Below are positions 28,677-38,256 of a stretch of DNA of 64,000 nucleotides, one piece after another (within the stretch, counting starts at the first letter, position 1; every line of letters begins with the position of its first letter). Both the position numbers and the translations under genes were made by a program. This DNA comes from G965215055 sp965215055 (GTDB lineage Bacteria > Pseudomonadota > Gammaproteobacteria > UBA4575). Below the pieces are notes generated by a model. It had not been told where the DNA came from. It was given only the letters and a program-made list of their open reading frames with translations, and made no database searches. The stretch covers positions 1-64,000 of the forward strand of contig OZ244046.1 of assembly GCA_965215055.1 (NCBI GenBank), in the 5' to 3' direction.

Positions 28677-29545
28677 TGAAACTTTGTGGTTTTGAAGCAG
28701 GGCTGGATCAACCCTTTTTTTTAATTGCCGGCCCCTGTGTCGTTGAAAGTCTGGAGCTGGCGCGAGAGACAGCTGGACAATTGCAGGAGATTACGCAAGC
28801 ACTGAGAATTCCGTTTATCTATAAGTCTTCTTTTGACAAGGCTAATCGTTCGTCTGTAAAAAGCTTTCGTGGACTGGGTATGGACAACGGATTACAAATT
28901 CTGTCGCAGGTTAAAAAGGAACTGCACCTGCATGTATTGACGGACGTGCATGAAGATACGCCTTTACAGGAAGTAGCCGATGTAATTGACGTATTGCAAA
29001 CACCGGCTTTTTTGTGTCGTCAAACCAACTTCATCATGCGCGTCGCGGCGTGTAAACGCCCGGTAAATATAAAAAAAGGCCAGTTTTTATCACCCCTGGA
29101 GATGAAATATGTGGTTGAGAAGGCCAGGTCCCAGGGTAATAACGCGGTGCTGGTCTGTGAGCGAGGCACGTCTTTTGGTTATAACAATTTGGTGTCGGAT
29201 ATGCGTTCACTTGCTGTCATGCGTGAAACCGGCTGTCCGGTGGTGTTTGACGCAACTCATTCAGTACAATTGCCGGGTGTGCGGCAGGGAGGAGGCTCCG
29301 GCGGTCAACGTGAACATGTACCCGTGCTGGCGCGTGCGGCGATAGCAAGTGGTATTTCCGGCTTATTCATGGAAACTCATCCCGATCCTGATGCTGCAAA
29401 AAGTGATGGTCCAAATTCCTGGCCACTGGCAGAGATCGAGCGGCTTCTACAGGAATTGAAGGAAATTGATCATGTCGTTAAACAACGGGGGTTTATTGAA
29501 CAGGAATTGACTACCCTGAACAGCGAAAGGGTGAGCAATGTCTGA
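28676..29545 (+). CDS. kdsA: KDO-8-phosphate synthase, metal-dependent type
   Basis: Condenses arabinose 5-phosphate and phosphoenolpyruvate to KDO 8-phosphate for the LPS inner core. It has 289 residues (E. coli 284). The metal-binding set of the Aquifex-type enzyme is visible: Cys21 in IAGPCVVES, His195 in DATHSVQ, Glu233 in METHPDPD and Asp244 in KSDGP. E. coli KdsA has Asn in place of the Cys and needs no metal. The gene lies between pyrG and eno, overlapping both. Confidence 0.96.
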   Translation: MKLCGFEAGLDQPFFLIAGPCVVESLELARETAGQLQEITQALRIPFIYKSSFDKANRSSVKSFRGLGMDNGLQILSQVKKELHLHVLTDVHEDTPLQEVADVIDVLQTPAFLCRQTNFIMRVAACKRPVNIKKGQFLSPLEMKYVVEKARSQGNNAVLVCERGTSFGYNNLVSDMRSLAVMRETGCPVVFDATHSVQLPGVRQGGGSGGQREHVPVLARAAIASGISGLFMETHPDPDAAKSDGPNSWPLAEIERLLQELKEIDHVVKQRGFIEQELTTLNSERVSNV

Positions 29546-30818
29546 AATTAAATCAATTCACGCCCGTGAGGTGATTGACTCACGTGGTAATCCGACTGTC
29601 GAGGCGGACGTTTTGTTGGCGTCTGGGTCAATGGGCAGAGCCGCGGTTCCATCAGGTGCTTCCACTGGTACCCTGGAGGCAGTGGAGCTGAGAGACCACG
29701 ACGCCAAACGCTATTCAGGTAAGGGCGTTCAACGTGCAGTCAAACACGTTAATACGGAAATTCAACAGGCCCTTCTCGGCATGGACTGCTTTGCGCAGCA
29801 AGCCATTGATGATCGCATGATTGAACTGGATGGTACGGATAATAAGATGCGTTTGGGTGCAAATGCACTGTTATCCGTATCATTGGCCGTCGCCAGGGCC
29901 GCTGCGAATGAAAAACGGGTCTCGCTATACCGCTATTTGCATTCGGGAGATTCATTTGTGATGCCCGTACCAATGATGAATATCATCAACGGGGGCGAAC
30001 ATGCGGACAACAGCATAGATATGCAGGAATTTATGATTATACCTACAGGCGCTGGTTCGATAGGCGATGCTATTCGTTGCGGTGCGGAAATCTTTCATGC
30101 GTTGAAAAGCGTACTGCGTAAAAAGGGACTTGATACTGCAGTAGGTGATGAGGGCGGATTTGCCCCGAACCTTGGATCAAACCGCGAGGCTGTGGAGGCT
30201 ATATTGCAGGCTGTTGAGACGGCAGACTATCAAATTGGCAAAGACGTACATCTTGGCTTGGACATTGCCAGTTCGGAGTTTTATAAGGATGGGAAATATG
30301 AATTGCAGTCCGAAGGGAAGTCATTTGATTCACATCAGTTTGTAGACTACCTGGTTGATTGGGTAAATCAATATCCGATTATCACTATAGAGGATGGCTT
30401 GGCCGAGAATGATTGGGAAGGCTGGAAACTGTTGACTGACAAAATCGGTAACAAGGTGCAACTCGTGGGAGATGATTTGTTCGTTACCAACACGCGAATT
30501 TTGCAAAAGGGAATCGATCTTGGTGTTGCCAATTCAATTTTGATCAAGGTCAACCAAGTTGGCACTTTGAGTGAAACGTTGGCAGCAATTGAATTAGCGC
30601 ATTCTGTAAAATATACCGCAGTAGTATCGCACCGCTCCGGTGAAACGGAAGACGTTACAATTGCGGACTTGGCCGTGGCGACAAGTGCCGGACAGATTAA
30701 AACGGGTTCCCTGTCTCGTTCTGATCGTGTTGCAAAGTATAATCAACTCATTCGGATTGAAGAGGAATTGGGCTCAGAGTGTCAGTATCCGGGGCTTGAT
30801 GTTTACAATATCCAGTAG
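29538..30818 (+). CDS. eno: Enolase
   Basis: Interconverts 2-phosphoglycerate and phosphoenolpyruvate; also scaffolds the RNA degradosome in many Gammaproteobacteria. It has 426 residues (E. coli 432). Seen: AREVIDSRGNPTVEADV, AVPSGASTGTLEA, GDEGGFAPNL, LVGDDLFVTN, LIKVNQVGTLSET with the catalytic Lys, and SHRSGETED. Its ATG overlaps the kdsA stop by eight bases, which supplies phosphoenolpyruvate metabolism next to a PEP-using enzyme. Confidence 0.98.
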   Translation: MSEIKSIHAREVIDSRGNPTVEADVLLASGSMGRAAVPSGASTGTLEAVELRDHDAKRYSGKGVQRAVKHVNTEIQQALLGMDCFAQQAIDDRMIELDGTDNKMRLGANALLSVSLAVARAAANEKRVSLYRYLHSGDSFVMPVPMMNIINGGEHADNSIDMQEFMIIPTGAGSIGDAIRCGAEIFHALKSVLRKKGLDTAVGDEGGFAPNLGSNREAVEAILQAVETADYQIGKDVHLGLDIASSEFYKDGKYELQSEGKSFDSHQFVDYLVDWVNQYPIITIEDGLAENDWEGWKLLTDKIGNKVQLVGDDLFVTNTRILQKGIDLGVANSILIKVNQVGTLSETLAAIELAHSVKYTAVVSHRSGETEDVTIADLAVATSAGQIKTGSLSRSDRVAKYNQLIRIEEELGSECQYPGLDVYNIQ

Positions 30819-30827
30819 AGTTGTCTG

Positions 30828-31124
30828 TTGAAAGCGATAATCATATTGATGAGTATTTTATTGCTGTTGATGCAATACAAGCTGTGGTTCGGTGACGGCA
30901 GTGTTCGTCAAGTGGTTGATTTACACCAGAGAATTGAGGAGCAGCGCGATAAAAATGAGAAAATCAGGCAACGTAACGCAGTGCTGGCAGCGGAAGTTAC
31001 AGACCTCAAGACGAATCTGGGGGCTATTGAGGCGCGGGCAAGAAGTGAATTGGGCATGGTAAAGAAAAGTGAAACCTTCATACATATCGTAGATAAAAAG
31101 CCTGAAGACCTTGCCAAGCAATAG
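30828..31124 (+). CDS. ftsB: Cell division protein FtsB
   Basis: Bitopic divisome protein that forms a complex with FtsL and FtsQ and signals FtsWI activation. It has 98 residues (E. coli 103). A short cytoplasmic end and one membrane helix (about 3-19) are followed by a periplasmic coiled coil (about 25-65) and the conserved EARARSELGMVKKSETF segment. It starts with TTG. It sits between eno and ispD as in E. coli, and ispD begins within its last codons. Confidence 0.92.
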   Translation: MKAIIILMSILLLLMQYKLWFGDGSVRQVVDLHQRIEEQRDKNEKIRQRNAVLAAEVTDLKTNLGAIEARARSELGMVKKSETFIHIVDKKPEDLAKQ

Positions 31125-31863
31125 CCAATGCCGGCGACCTCGTTATTGGGCCATCATCCTTGCTGCAGGGGCAAGCCGACGCACGAAAACTGAAGTTCCC
31201 AAGCAATATCTCCCACTGCGAAATTGCACAGTGGTTGAGGCGAGTATGTCCTGCTTTTTACAGCATCCGAAAATCGCAGGCATCGTAACAGCCCTGCATC
31301 CGCAAGACCAAAGATGGTCAGGCTTGAGTATATCCGCGGACAAGCCGGTTCACACGGTGACCGGAGGTGAAACACGCACGCAATCCGTACACAATGCCCT
31401 GCATAAATTGCTTGAAATGGCTGCAAAAGAAGATTTTGTACTGGTCCACGATGCTGCACGCCCATGTTTAAGGTACGCCGATCTGGACCTGTTGATACAG
31501 ACGTTTCAACGGGATGAGATAGGCGGTATTCTTGCTGCACCCGTTGGCGATACGATCAAGCAGGTGAGCCGTGTCGGTAAGAGTATAGCGATAGACAAGA
31601 CCATTGACAGGGCCCACTTATGGCGTGCGTTAACTCCGCAAATGTTTCGTATCAGCGTGTTGCAAGAAGCCCTTGATTATTGCCTTGCGCACAACGTTAT
31701 CGTAACAGATGAAGCATCTGCGGTTGAGGCAATGGGCTTGGGCGTGAAATTGGTGGAAGGGCATAGTGACAACATTAAAATTACCCGGCCGGAAGATATC
31801 AATCTTGCAATATCCATCATGCAAAACCTGACTGACGCACTTACTGACAGAGATGATGTTTAG
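31111..31863 (+). CDS. ispD: 2-C-methyl-D-erythritol 4-phosphate cytidylyltransferase
   Basis: Third MEP pathway step, attaching CMP to methylerythritol phosphate. It has 250 residues (E. coli 236). Motifs: IILAAGASRR with PKQYLPL, VHDAARPCL, and the C-terminal HSDNIKITRPEDI. The only usable start in frame before the core is TTG 31111, which overlaps ftsB by 14 bases. It overlaps ispF by 11 bases, so the two are tightly coupled. Confidence 0.95.
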   Translation: MPSNSQCRRPRYWAIILAAGASRRTKTEVPKQYLPLRNCTVVEASMSCFLQHPKIAGIVTALHPQDQRWSGLSISADKPVHTVTGGETRTQSVHNALHKLLEMAAKEDFVLVHDAARPCLRYADLDLLIQTFQRDEIGGILAAPVGDTIKQVSRVGKSIAIDKTIDRAHLWRALTPQMFRISVLQEALDYCLAHNVIVTDEASAVEAMGLGVKLVEGHSDNIKITRPEDINLAISIMQNLTDALTDRDDV

Positions 31864-32344
31864 AACAGGGTTCGGCTACGACTGTCATCGTTTTACGCAA
31901 GGCGATCACATTGTTATTGGCGGTGAAAAGATCTCATTCAGCCAGGGTATAGATGCGCACTCAGATGGTGACGTGTTACTGCATGCCATTTGCGATGCGT
32001 TGTTAGGCGCTGCCGGCCTTGGTGACATTGGCAGACATTATCCCGACACCGATCCTCAACTTGAGGGTATTGCAAGCACGTTGTTGTTGGAGGACGTTGT
32101 TAAAAAGGTTGAGGAAAATGATTACGCCATAGGAAACGTGGATAGCACCGTCGTTTTGGAAGCACCAAAACTGGCCGAGCATATCCATGCTATCCGAGTT
32201 GGCATCGGCAAACTGCTAAAAATCTCTATTGCCGATGTCAACGTCAAGGCAAGCAGTAATGAAGGTATGGGTTTTATAGGCAGGGGAGAAGGTATCGCTG
32301 CCTATGCAGTGGTCACACTGTTGCAACAAGATAAGCCTGGGTGA
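31853..32344 (+). CDS. ispF: 2-C-methyl-D-erythritol 2,4-cyclodiphosphate synthase
   Basis: Fifth MEP pathway step; zinc-dependent cyclisation with release of CMP. It has 163 residues (E. coli 159). The zinc ligands are Asp10 and His12 in GYDCHRF and the His in DVLLHAICDAL; SDGD and the C-terminal NVKASSNEGMGFIGRGEGI are conserved. The second codon is also ATG (31856), a possible alternative start. Confidence 0.97.
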   Translation: MMFRTGFGYDCHRFTQGDHIVIGGEKISFSQGIDAHSDGDVLLHAICDALLGAAGLGDIGRHYPDTDPQLEGIASTLLLEDVVKKVEENDYAIGNVDSTVVLEAPKLAEHIHAIRVGIGKLLKISIADVNVKASSNEGMGFIGRGEGIAAYAVVTLLQQDKPG

Positions 32345-32357
32345 AAAGCTCGTCACA

Positions 32358-34301
32358 ATGCTGAATACTGCGGAAATTTTTAGCCCCACAGGGCTATTGT
32401 CAAAACGCTTGGGTAATTTCCGCTATCGTTCGCAACAGCAGCGCATGAGTGAGGCTGTAGAAGCCTCGCTTGAGGATAACAGCAAACTTATCGTCGAAGC
32501 TGGTACGGGAGTTGGGAAAACGTTCGCCTACCTGGTTCCCGCGTTACTGTCTGGGCAGAAAATAGTTATTTCGACGGGCACGAGACATCTTCAGGATCAG
32601 TTATATTTCAAAGATTTACCAACAATTCTTAATGTACTTGAATTGTCCGTTAAAACGTCTTTGTTAAAGGGACGAGCGAATTATCTCTGTCTGCATCGTC
32701 TGGAACACCATGCTGAACGCATGCAACCAGGCAACGAGAAAATGATGGAAAAGATCCAGGTAATCAGAGATTGGTCACAGGTTACCAAAACGGGTGAAAT
32801 TGCGGAAGTTACCGATTTGAGTGAAGATGATGCAACTTGGCTGCAGGTTACTTCCACGGTAGAGAATTGCCTCGGAAGCAAATGCCCCGACTATCAAAGT
32901 TGTTACGTCGTCAAGGCCCGGCAAAAGGCACAAAAGGCGGACGTGGTGATTATCAATCACCACTTGTTTTTTGCAGACCTGACTTTGAAGGAAGAAGGTT
33001 TAGGCGAACTGCTTCCCGACGTTGACGCCTTCATCTTTGATGAAGCGCACCAGTTACCTGAGCTGGCCAGCACCTCCCTTGCTGTCACGGTCAGCAGCCG
33101 TCAACTCAAAAGTTTAGCTTTTGACGTGGTCGCTGCACAACTTGAAGAGGCACCTGATGTCGGTGAAGTGCGTGAAGTTGTCGATACCCTGCGCAGGACG
33201 ATAGCAGACTTCCAGTTGATGCTGGCGAGTAATGCCGGTGGTATCAGGCGTAAACTTTGGCATGAAGTGGCAGCCGTGGCAAAAATAGAGGATCAGTTTA
33301 ATCGGCTATGCAAACATGTGCATGCGCTTGCGGACGTGTTAATGAAGGTGAGTGATCGTGGCCAAGTGCTGGCACGTTGCACCGAGCGCTGCGAACAAGT
33401 CGAACGGCATTTGACTCTTGTTTCGGAAAGCGATGAAACGATGGTTAATTGGCTGGAGATTTTAGAGAAAGATTTTAAGCTGCACAGTACTCCTTTAGTG
33501 GTGGCGGATGCGTTTCAAACCTTTATGCGACGGTATGCGCGCAGTTGGATTTTTACCTCTGCAACCTTGGCCGTGGATGCAAAATTTGATCATTTTCAAG
33601 GCCAGTTGGGGTTGGTGGACGCGCAAGCAATTATCCTGGATAGCCCTTATGACTACCAGGCCAACACGCGATTATTTATACCGCCGGTACATCTGACTCC
33701 CAATGACGAAGGCTATACACTGGCAGTAGTCGAGGCAGTGTTACCCGTGCTTGAAATGAATCGAGGCCGGGCATTTTTATTGTTTACCAGCCATCGTGCA
33801 CTGCGGATTGCCGCGGAATATCTGCAAAGCCACGATGATTTCAGCCTGCTTATACAGGGTGAGGCCCCACGTAGAGAGTTATTGGCTGCATTTGCCAGAA
33901 CGGAACATGTGTTATTGCTAGGCACCAACAGTTTTTGGGAAGGCGTGGACATACGTGGGGATGCCTTGAGTTGCGTAGTCATTGACAAGCTGCCGTTTGC
34001 GGCGCCCGGTGACCCCGTGTTGGCTGGCCGGTTGCATGCATTGCGCCAGACCGGCGCAAATCCGTTTATGAATTACCAGTTGCCGCAGGCAGTGATTGCA
34101 TTAAAACAGGGTGTGGGAAGATTGATACGCGACGAAGAAGATTATGGCGTCATTGCGATATGTGACCCGAGATTAGTCACGAAAACCTACGGCAAGTCGT
34201 TTATCAGTAGCTTGCCAAATATGCCATGCACCTCCAATATTGATGACGTCCTTGACTTTCTACAGCGTCAACACTCCATACATGAAGCTACTTGCAATTG
34301 A
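32358..34301 (+). CDS. yoaA: XPD/DinG-family iron-sulfur DNA helicase YoaA
   Basis: 5'-3' DNA helicase of the damage-tolerance type, 647 residues (E. coli YoaA 636). Walker A AGTGVGKT is at 48-55; the DEAH box is in FDEAHQLPE; the C-terminal motif VI reads KQGVGRLIRD. Four cysteines for the 4Fe-4S cluster occur in NYLC, ENCLG, SKCPDY and QSCYV. Sequence is closer to YoaA than DinG. In E. coli, YoaA works with HolC (chi), which is encoded 3.5 kb away here. The start at 32358 is chosen from homology; the frame is open back into ispF. Confidence 0.92.
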   Translation: MLNTAEIFSPTGLLSKRLGNFRYRSQQQRMSEAVEASLEDNSKLIVEAGTGVGKTFAYLVPALLSGQKIVISTGTRHLQDQLYFKDLPTILNVLELSVKTSLLKGRANYLCLHRLEHHAERMQPGNEKMMEKIQVIRDWSQVTKTGEIAEVTDLSEDDATWLQVTSTVENCLGSKCPDYQSCYVVKARQKAQKADVVIINHHLFFADLTLKEEGLGELLPDVDAFIFDEAHQLPELASTSLAVTVSSRQLKSLAFDVVAAQLEEAPDVGEVREVVDTLRRTIADFQLMLASNAGGIRRKLWHEVAAVAKIEDQFNRLCKHVHALADVLMKVSDRGQVLARCTERCEQVERHLTLVSESDETMVNWLEILEKDFKLHSTPLVVADAFQTFMRRYARSWIFTSATLAVDAKFDHFQGQLGLVDAQAIILDSPYDYQANTRLFIPPVHLTPNDEGYTLAVVEAVLPVLEMNRGRAFLLFTSHRALRIAAEYLQSHDDFSLLIQGEAPRRELLAAFARTEHVLLLGTNSFWEGVDIRGDALSCVVIDKLPFAAPGDPVLAGRLHALRQTGANPFMNYQLPQAVIALKQGVGRLIRDEEDYGVIAICDPRLVTKTYGKSFISSLPNMPCTSNIDDVLDFLQRQHSIHEATCN

Positions 34302-34974
34302 AACTGCGACAGAGTGTTGTTCCGTGGCATTGTTGTCGGGTGAAGAGGTGTTCGCGGTAAGTGAAATAGCACCGCGCCGACATAATGAGATCATTTTATC
34401 GATGTGTGAACAGGTACTGGCACAGGGCGAGATCAGTCTTGGGCAACTGGATACCATCGCATTCGGGCGTGGGCCAGGAGCCTTTACGGGGGTTCGTTTG
34501 GCGGCCGGTGTTACGCAGGGAATTGCTTTAGCACGAGACCTTCCTGTCGTTCCGGTGTCCTCCTTGGCGGTACTTGCTCAGGAGGTATACCACAAGCATC
34601 AGCCCACGCAAGTGCTACCCTGTATCGATGCACGTATGCAGGAAGTCTACTATGCATTATACGAACTGAATCAGGACAAGGTCATGCAGCTTACAGGCGG
34701 TGAGCACGTCATTAAGCCGGCCTTGATTGAAATCGAGGTAAAGGATGACTGCATTGGAGCAGGAACCGGATGGGATAATTATGCAAAAATTTTGTCGCAA
34801 CGGTGCCGTCGGAAAGTTGCATATGATGCCGGTGCACTGCCGCAGGCGGAATACGTGGCAAAACTGGGTAAATACTATTTCGAGCAAGGGCACCGTGTTA
34901 CGGCAGTACAGGCACTGCCCGTTTACTTACGCGATAACGTCGCGAACAAGCCAACGCGCAAAATGGTTTTTTAG
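34282..34974 (+). CDS. tsaB: tRNA t6A biosynthesis protein TsaB
   Basis: Partner of TsaD in threonylcarbamoyl-adenosine formation at tRNA A37. It has 230 residues from the ATG at 34282 (E. coli 231). The ASKHA-fold N-terminus reads LLAIETATECCSVALL, with RRHNEIIL and FGRGPGAFTGVRLAAG typical of the family. It overlaps the end of yoaA by 20 bases and converges on valS across a hairpin. Confidence 0.95.
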   Translation: MKLLAIETATECCSVALLSGEEVFAVSEIAPRRHNEIILSMCEQVLAQGEISLGQLDTIAFGRGPGAFTGVRLAAGVTQGIALARDLPVVPVSSLAVLAQEVYHKHQPTQVLPCIDARMQEVYYALYELNQDKVMQLTGGEHVIKPALIEIEVKDDCIGAGTGWDNYAKILSQRCRRKVAYDAGALPQAEYVAKLGKYYFEQGHRVTAVQALPVYLRDNVANKPTRKMVF

Positions 34975-34996
34975 TGTAGAGGTAAAAACCTCTACA
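34975..34996. terminator. 9-bp hairpin between convergent tsaB and valS
   Basis: TGTAGAGGT (34975-34983) pairs perfectly with ACCTCTACA (34988-34996) around an AAAA loop, directly after the tsaB stop. The valS stop codon lies inside the right arm. No strong U tract follows on either strand, so it is not a textbook intrinsic terminator; it may stop or stabilise both converging transcripts. Confidence 0.5.
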
Positions 34997-37751
34997 TGGC
35001 ACGTATTTTCTCCAGCTGCTCTTCGAACTGTTCAAGTTTTCTTTGTAGTTCTTTTGCCCGGGTTTGCTCTTTTTCCACTATAGCTTCAGGAGCCTTGTCT
35101 ACAAAGTTTGGATTGTCCAGCTTGGTGTGACTTTTGGTTAAATCGGATTTACATTTGTTAGCTTCTTTCTCCAGGCGTATAATTTCCGCCTTCTTGTCAA
35201 TTAACCCCGCCAGTGGGATCAGGATTTTCATCTCGCCAACAAGTGCCGTAGCGGACTCAGGTGCGGTTTTATTTTCCAACCAGTGAATGTCTTTCGGGCT
35301 GGCCAGTGAGTGGATATAGTGCTGGCTATTTTCATAGTTGGTTCGGTCTCGTGCTGACCAGTTTTGCAACAAAATTTTTAAAGGTTTTCCCGGTGGGATA
35401 TCCATTTCCGCGCGAATTTTACGCACACCATTAATAAACCCCTTTGCCCACTCCAGTTTCTGCACGCTGGCTGTGTCGATGAGGTCGTGGTTGCTGACTG
35501 GAAAGGCTTGTAATGAGATTGTATCGCCTTTAATTGCCAGCTTTTCAGCTACCGACTGCCAGATTTCTTCAGTAAGAAAAGGAATGAACGGGTGTAACAG
35601 TCGCAATAGGGTCTCCAGTACTTCCAGTAATGCTCTGCACGTATTTTGCTTGACGTGCTCATGCGTATCATCCTTGAATAAAGTTGGCTTGCATAATTCC
35701 ACGTACCAGTCACAGAACTCGTGCCAGGTAAACTCATAAAGTGCCTGCGCGGCAAGGTCAAAGCGATAGTTATTCAAGTGCTTGTGAGTAAGGTCGATAG
35801 CCTCCTGTTGTTTACTTAAGATCCAGCGGTCTGCCAAAGTGAGTCTTTGCCTGTCTATCGGTTCGACCTGTTTCACGGTGTTCAACGACACAAAGCGCGC
35901 GGCGTTCCACAACTTGTTGCAAAAATTCCGATAGCCTTCGATGCGGTTTAAATCGAACTTGATGTCACGTCCGGTGGATGCCTGCGCGGCAAAGGAAAAA
36001 CGCAACGCATCGGCACCATAGGCTTTGATGCCGTGTGGGTATTGTTTGCGAGTTGCTCGTTCGATTTCCGGTGCCATCTCTGGTTGCATGAGTCCGGTAG
36101 TACGTTTTGTTATCAACGCATCGAGGCTGATACCGTCAATAATGTCGATAGGGTCTAATACATTGCCTTTGGATTTCGACATCTTTTGGCCGTTGGCATC
36201 ACGCACTAAACCGTGAATATAGACTTTGTGAAACGGTACGGCGTTCATGAACTTCAACCCCATCATAATCATGCGCGCTACCCAGAAGAAGATGATGTCG
36301 AATCCGGTAATTAACACGGAAGTTGGATAAAATGTTTTTAATGTATCCGTTTGATCAGGCCAACCCAACGTGGAAAACGGCCACAGTGAGGAAGAAAACC
36401 ACGTGTCCAGCACGTCTTCATCCTGGCTGAGCTCAACGTCGGTGCCAAGGCTGTACTTTTTACGCACCGCTTTTTCGTCTTCTGCTACGTAGATATTTCC
36501 TTCCTTGTCATACCAGGCGGGAATGCGGTGTCCCCACCATAATTGACGGCTGATGCACCAGTCCCGGATGTTGCGCATCCATTCAAAATAAATTTTGCTC
36601 CAGTTTTCGGGAATGAATTGAACGTCTTTTGCCGCTACCGCTTTCACTGCAAATTCAGCCAGGGGCTGAATCTTTACGTACCACTGATCGGTAAGATACG
36701 GTTCTACAATCACACCTGAACGATCGCCGCGCGGTACCTTCAGCTTATAATCCTTTACTGCATCGAGAAGATTTTTTGCTTGCAGATCGGCAACGATTTT
36801 TTGCCGTGCTGCGAATCGCTCCATACCTTGATAAGCAGCAGGTGCCTGATCGCTGATCTTTGCATCAACAGTGAAAATATTGATTAACGACAATTGATGC
36901 CGCAGACCGACTTCGTAGTCATTGAAGTCGTGCGCCGGTGTAATTTTTACGCATCCCGAACCAAAATCGGGATCGACGTATTCATCCGCAATTACTGGAA
37001 TTTCGCGTTCAGTCAATGGAAGTTTGACGGCTTTGCCGATAATACCGTGGTAGCGGGTATCACGCGGGTGCACTGCGACGGCAACGTCGCCTAACATGGT
37101 TTCCGGCCTTGTGGTGGCTACCGTAACGTGACCACTGCCGTTGGCGAGAGGGTAACGTATGTGCCATATATGGCCGTTTTCTTCTTCGGATACGACTTCG
37201 AGGTCAGACAGCGCAGTGCGTAATACAGGGTCCCAGTTAACCAGACGTTTGCCACGGTAAATCAGATCTTCGTCGTAAAGCCGCACAAAGACCTGTTTAA
37301 CCGCTTTGGACAGGCCTTCGTCCATGGTAAAACGTTCACGCGACCAGTCCAGGGATGAACCCATGCGTTCGAGCTGGTTGTAGATGGTATTGCCGGAGCG
37401 TTCTTTCCATTGCCATATTTTTTCAATAAATTTTTTTCTTCCCAAATCGTAACGAGATATGCCCTCGGCATTGAGTTGCCGTTCGACTACCATTTGCGTA
37501 GCGATGCCCGCGTGGTCGGTGCCGGGCTGCCACAGCGTGTTGTAACCTGCCATGCGGTGATAACGAATCAAACAGTCCATTAAAGTGTTGTTGAAGGCAT
37601 GGCCCATGTGCAAGGTACCCGTTACATTGGGCGGGGGAATCATAATGCAGTAAGGTCGATTACCTTTTCCGGACGGCGAAAAATAATTATTACTTTTCCA
37701 GAACTGGTACCATTTTTGCTCGATTTCTTTGGGCTGATAAGTCTTTTCCAT
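34992..37751 (-). CDS. valS: Valyl-tRNA synthetase
   Basis: Charges tRNA(Val) and edits misactivated threonine. It has 919 residues (E. coli 951). The HIGH motif appears as HMGH at 48-51 and KMSKS at 523-527; the CP1 editing domain (VATTRPETMLGD, GCVKITPAHDFNDYEVG) lies between them, and a C-terminal coiled coil ends the protein. MEKTYQPKEIEQ matches the family, so I start at 37751 rather than at the ATG 48 bases upstream. Last gene of pepA-holC-valS. Confidence 0.98.
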   Translation of the reverse strand: MEKTYQPKEIEQKWYQFWKSNNYFSPSGKGNRPYCIMIPPPNVTGTLHMGHAFNNTLMDCLIRYHRMAGYNTLWQPGTDHAGIATQMVVERQLNAEGISRYDLGRKKFIEKIWQWKERSGNTIYNQLERMGSSLDWSRERFTMDEGLSKAVKQVFVRLYDEDLIYRGKRLVNWDPVLRTALSDLEVVSEEENGHIWHIRYPLANGSGHVTVATTRPETMLGDVAVAVHPRDTRYHGIIGKAVKLPLTEREIPVIADEYVDPDFGSGCVKITPAHDFNDYEVGLRHQLSLINIFTVDAKISDQAPAAYQGMERFAARQKIVADLQAKNLLDAVKDYKLKVPRGDRSGVIVEPYLTDQWYVKIQPLAEFAVKAVAAKDVQFIPENWSKIYFEWMRNIRDWCISRQLWWGHRIPAWYDKEGNIYVAEDEKAVRKKYSLGTDVELSQDEDVLDTWFSSSLWPFSTLGWPDQTDTLKTFYPTSVLITGFDIIFFWVARMIMMGLKFMNAVPFHKVYIHGLVRDANGQKMSKSKGNVLDPIDIIDGISLDALITKRTTGLMQPEMAPEIERATRKQYPHGIKAYGADALRFSFAAQASTGRDIKFDLNRIEGYRNFCNKLWNAARFVSLNTVKQVEPIDRQRLTLADRWILSKQQEAIDLTHKHLNNYRFDLAAQALYEFTWHEFCDWYVELCKPTLFKDDTHEHVKQNTCRALLEVLETLLRLLHPFIPFLTEEIWQSVAEKLAIKGDTISLQAFPVSNHDLIDTASVQKLEWAKGFINGVRKIRAEMDIPPGKPLKILLQNWSARDRTNYENSQHYIHSLASPKDIHWLENKTAPESATALVGEMKILIPLAGLIDKKAEIIRLEKEANKCKSDLTKSHTKLDNPNFVDKAPEAIVEKEQTRAKELQRKLEQFEEQLEKIRAM

Positions 37752-37795
37752 GAGTGTAGCGGGTGCTGGATGAAGGGACGAATCGGGCAGGTCGG

Positions 37796-38245
37796 TCAAT
37801 AGCTGGAGGTGGAGAATATCTCACGATGCCGGGGTTCATGGCCTTGCGCCCGGTACAGGCGATAACGTTCACGACCGGCGTGAATGGCCTCGTCCTGATG
37901 GTCGATAATTTCCGCGATTCTTTGAAATCGCTTGATATTTTCAGGGAATTGATACGAGACGTTAATCAGCATCTGTATCTCAGTCGAGTTGTTTTCATTG
38001 CCGATGGTGACCAGGCAGTTTGCAGATGAAGGTGGAGGGTATATTTCATGTGGGACAAAGCTTTGATCACGAAACGTCCAAAGCAGCGCATCCAGTTTTT
38101 CCGTGTCACCGTTATCGGCCTGAATATGCGTTTTAATACCTTCCTGCACTGCCTTTTCTGCAATTCTACAGGCTGTGCGCAGGGCGGGGTGAATTGTCCT
38201 TGATAATATAAAAATCGACTCGCAGCATTGCTGACTTTCTTGCAA
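37796..38245 (-). CDS. holC: DNA polymerase III chi subunit
   Basis: Clamp-loader accessory protein that binds SSB. It has 149 residues (E. coli 147). Conserved pieces are LDALLWTFRDQSFVPHE, LVTIGN and the C-terminal RERYRLYRAQGHEPRHRE. It lies between pepA and valS as in E. coli. Because YoaA, its alternative partner in E. coli, is also in this window, the pairing may exist in this organism. Confidence 0.93.
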   Translation of the reverse strand: MQESQQCCESIFILSRTIHPALRTACRIAEKAVQEGIKTHIQADNGDTEKLDALLWTFRDQSFVPHEIYPPPSSANCLVTIGNENNSTEIQMLINVSYQFPENIKRFQRIAEIIDHQDEAIHAGRERYRLYRAQGHEPRHREIFSTSSY

Positions 38246-38256
38246 GTCCGTTTGAT

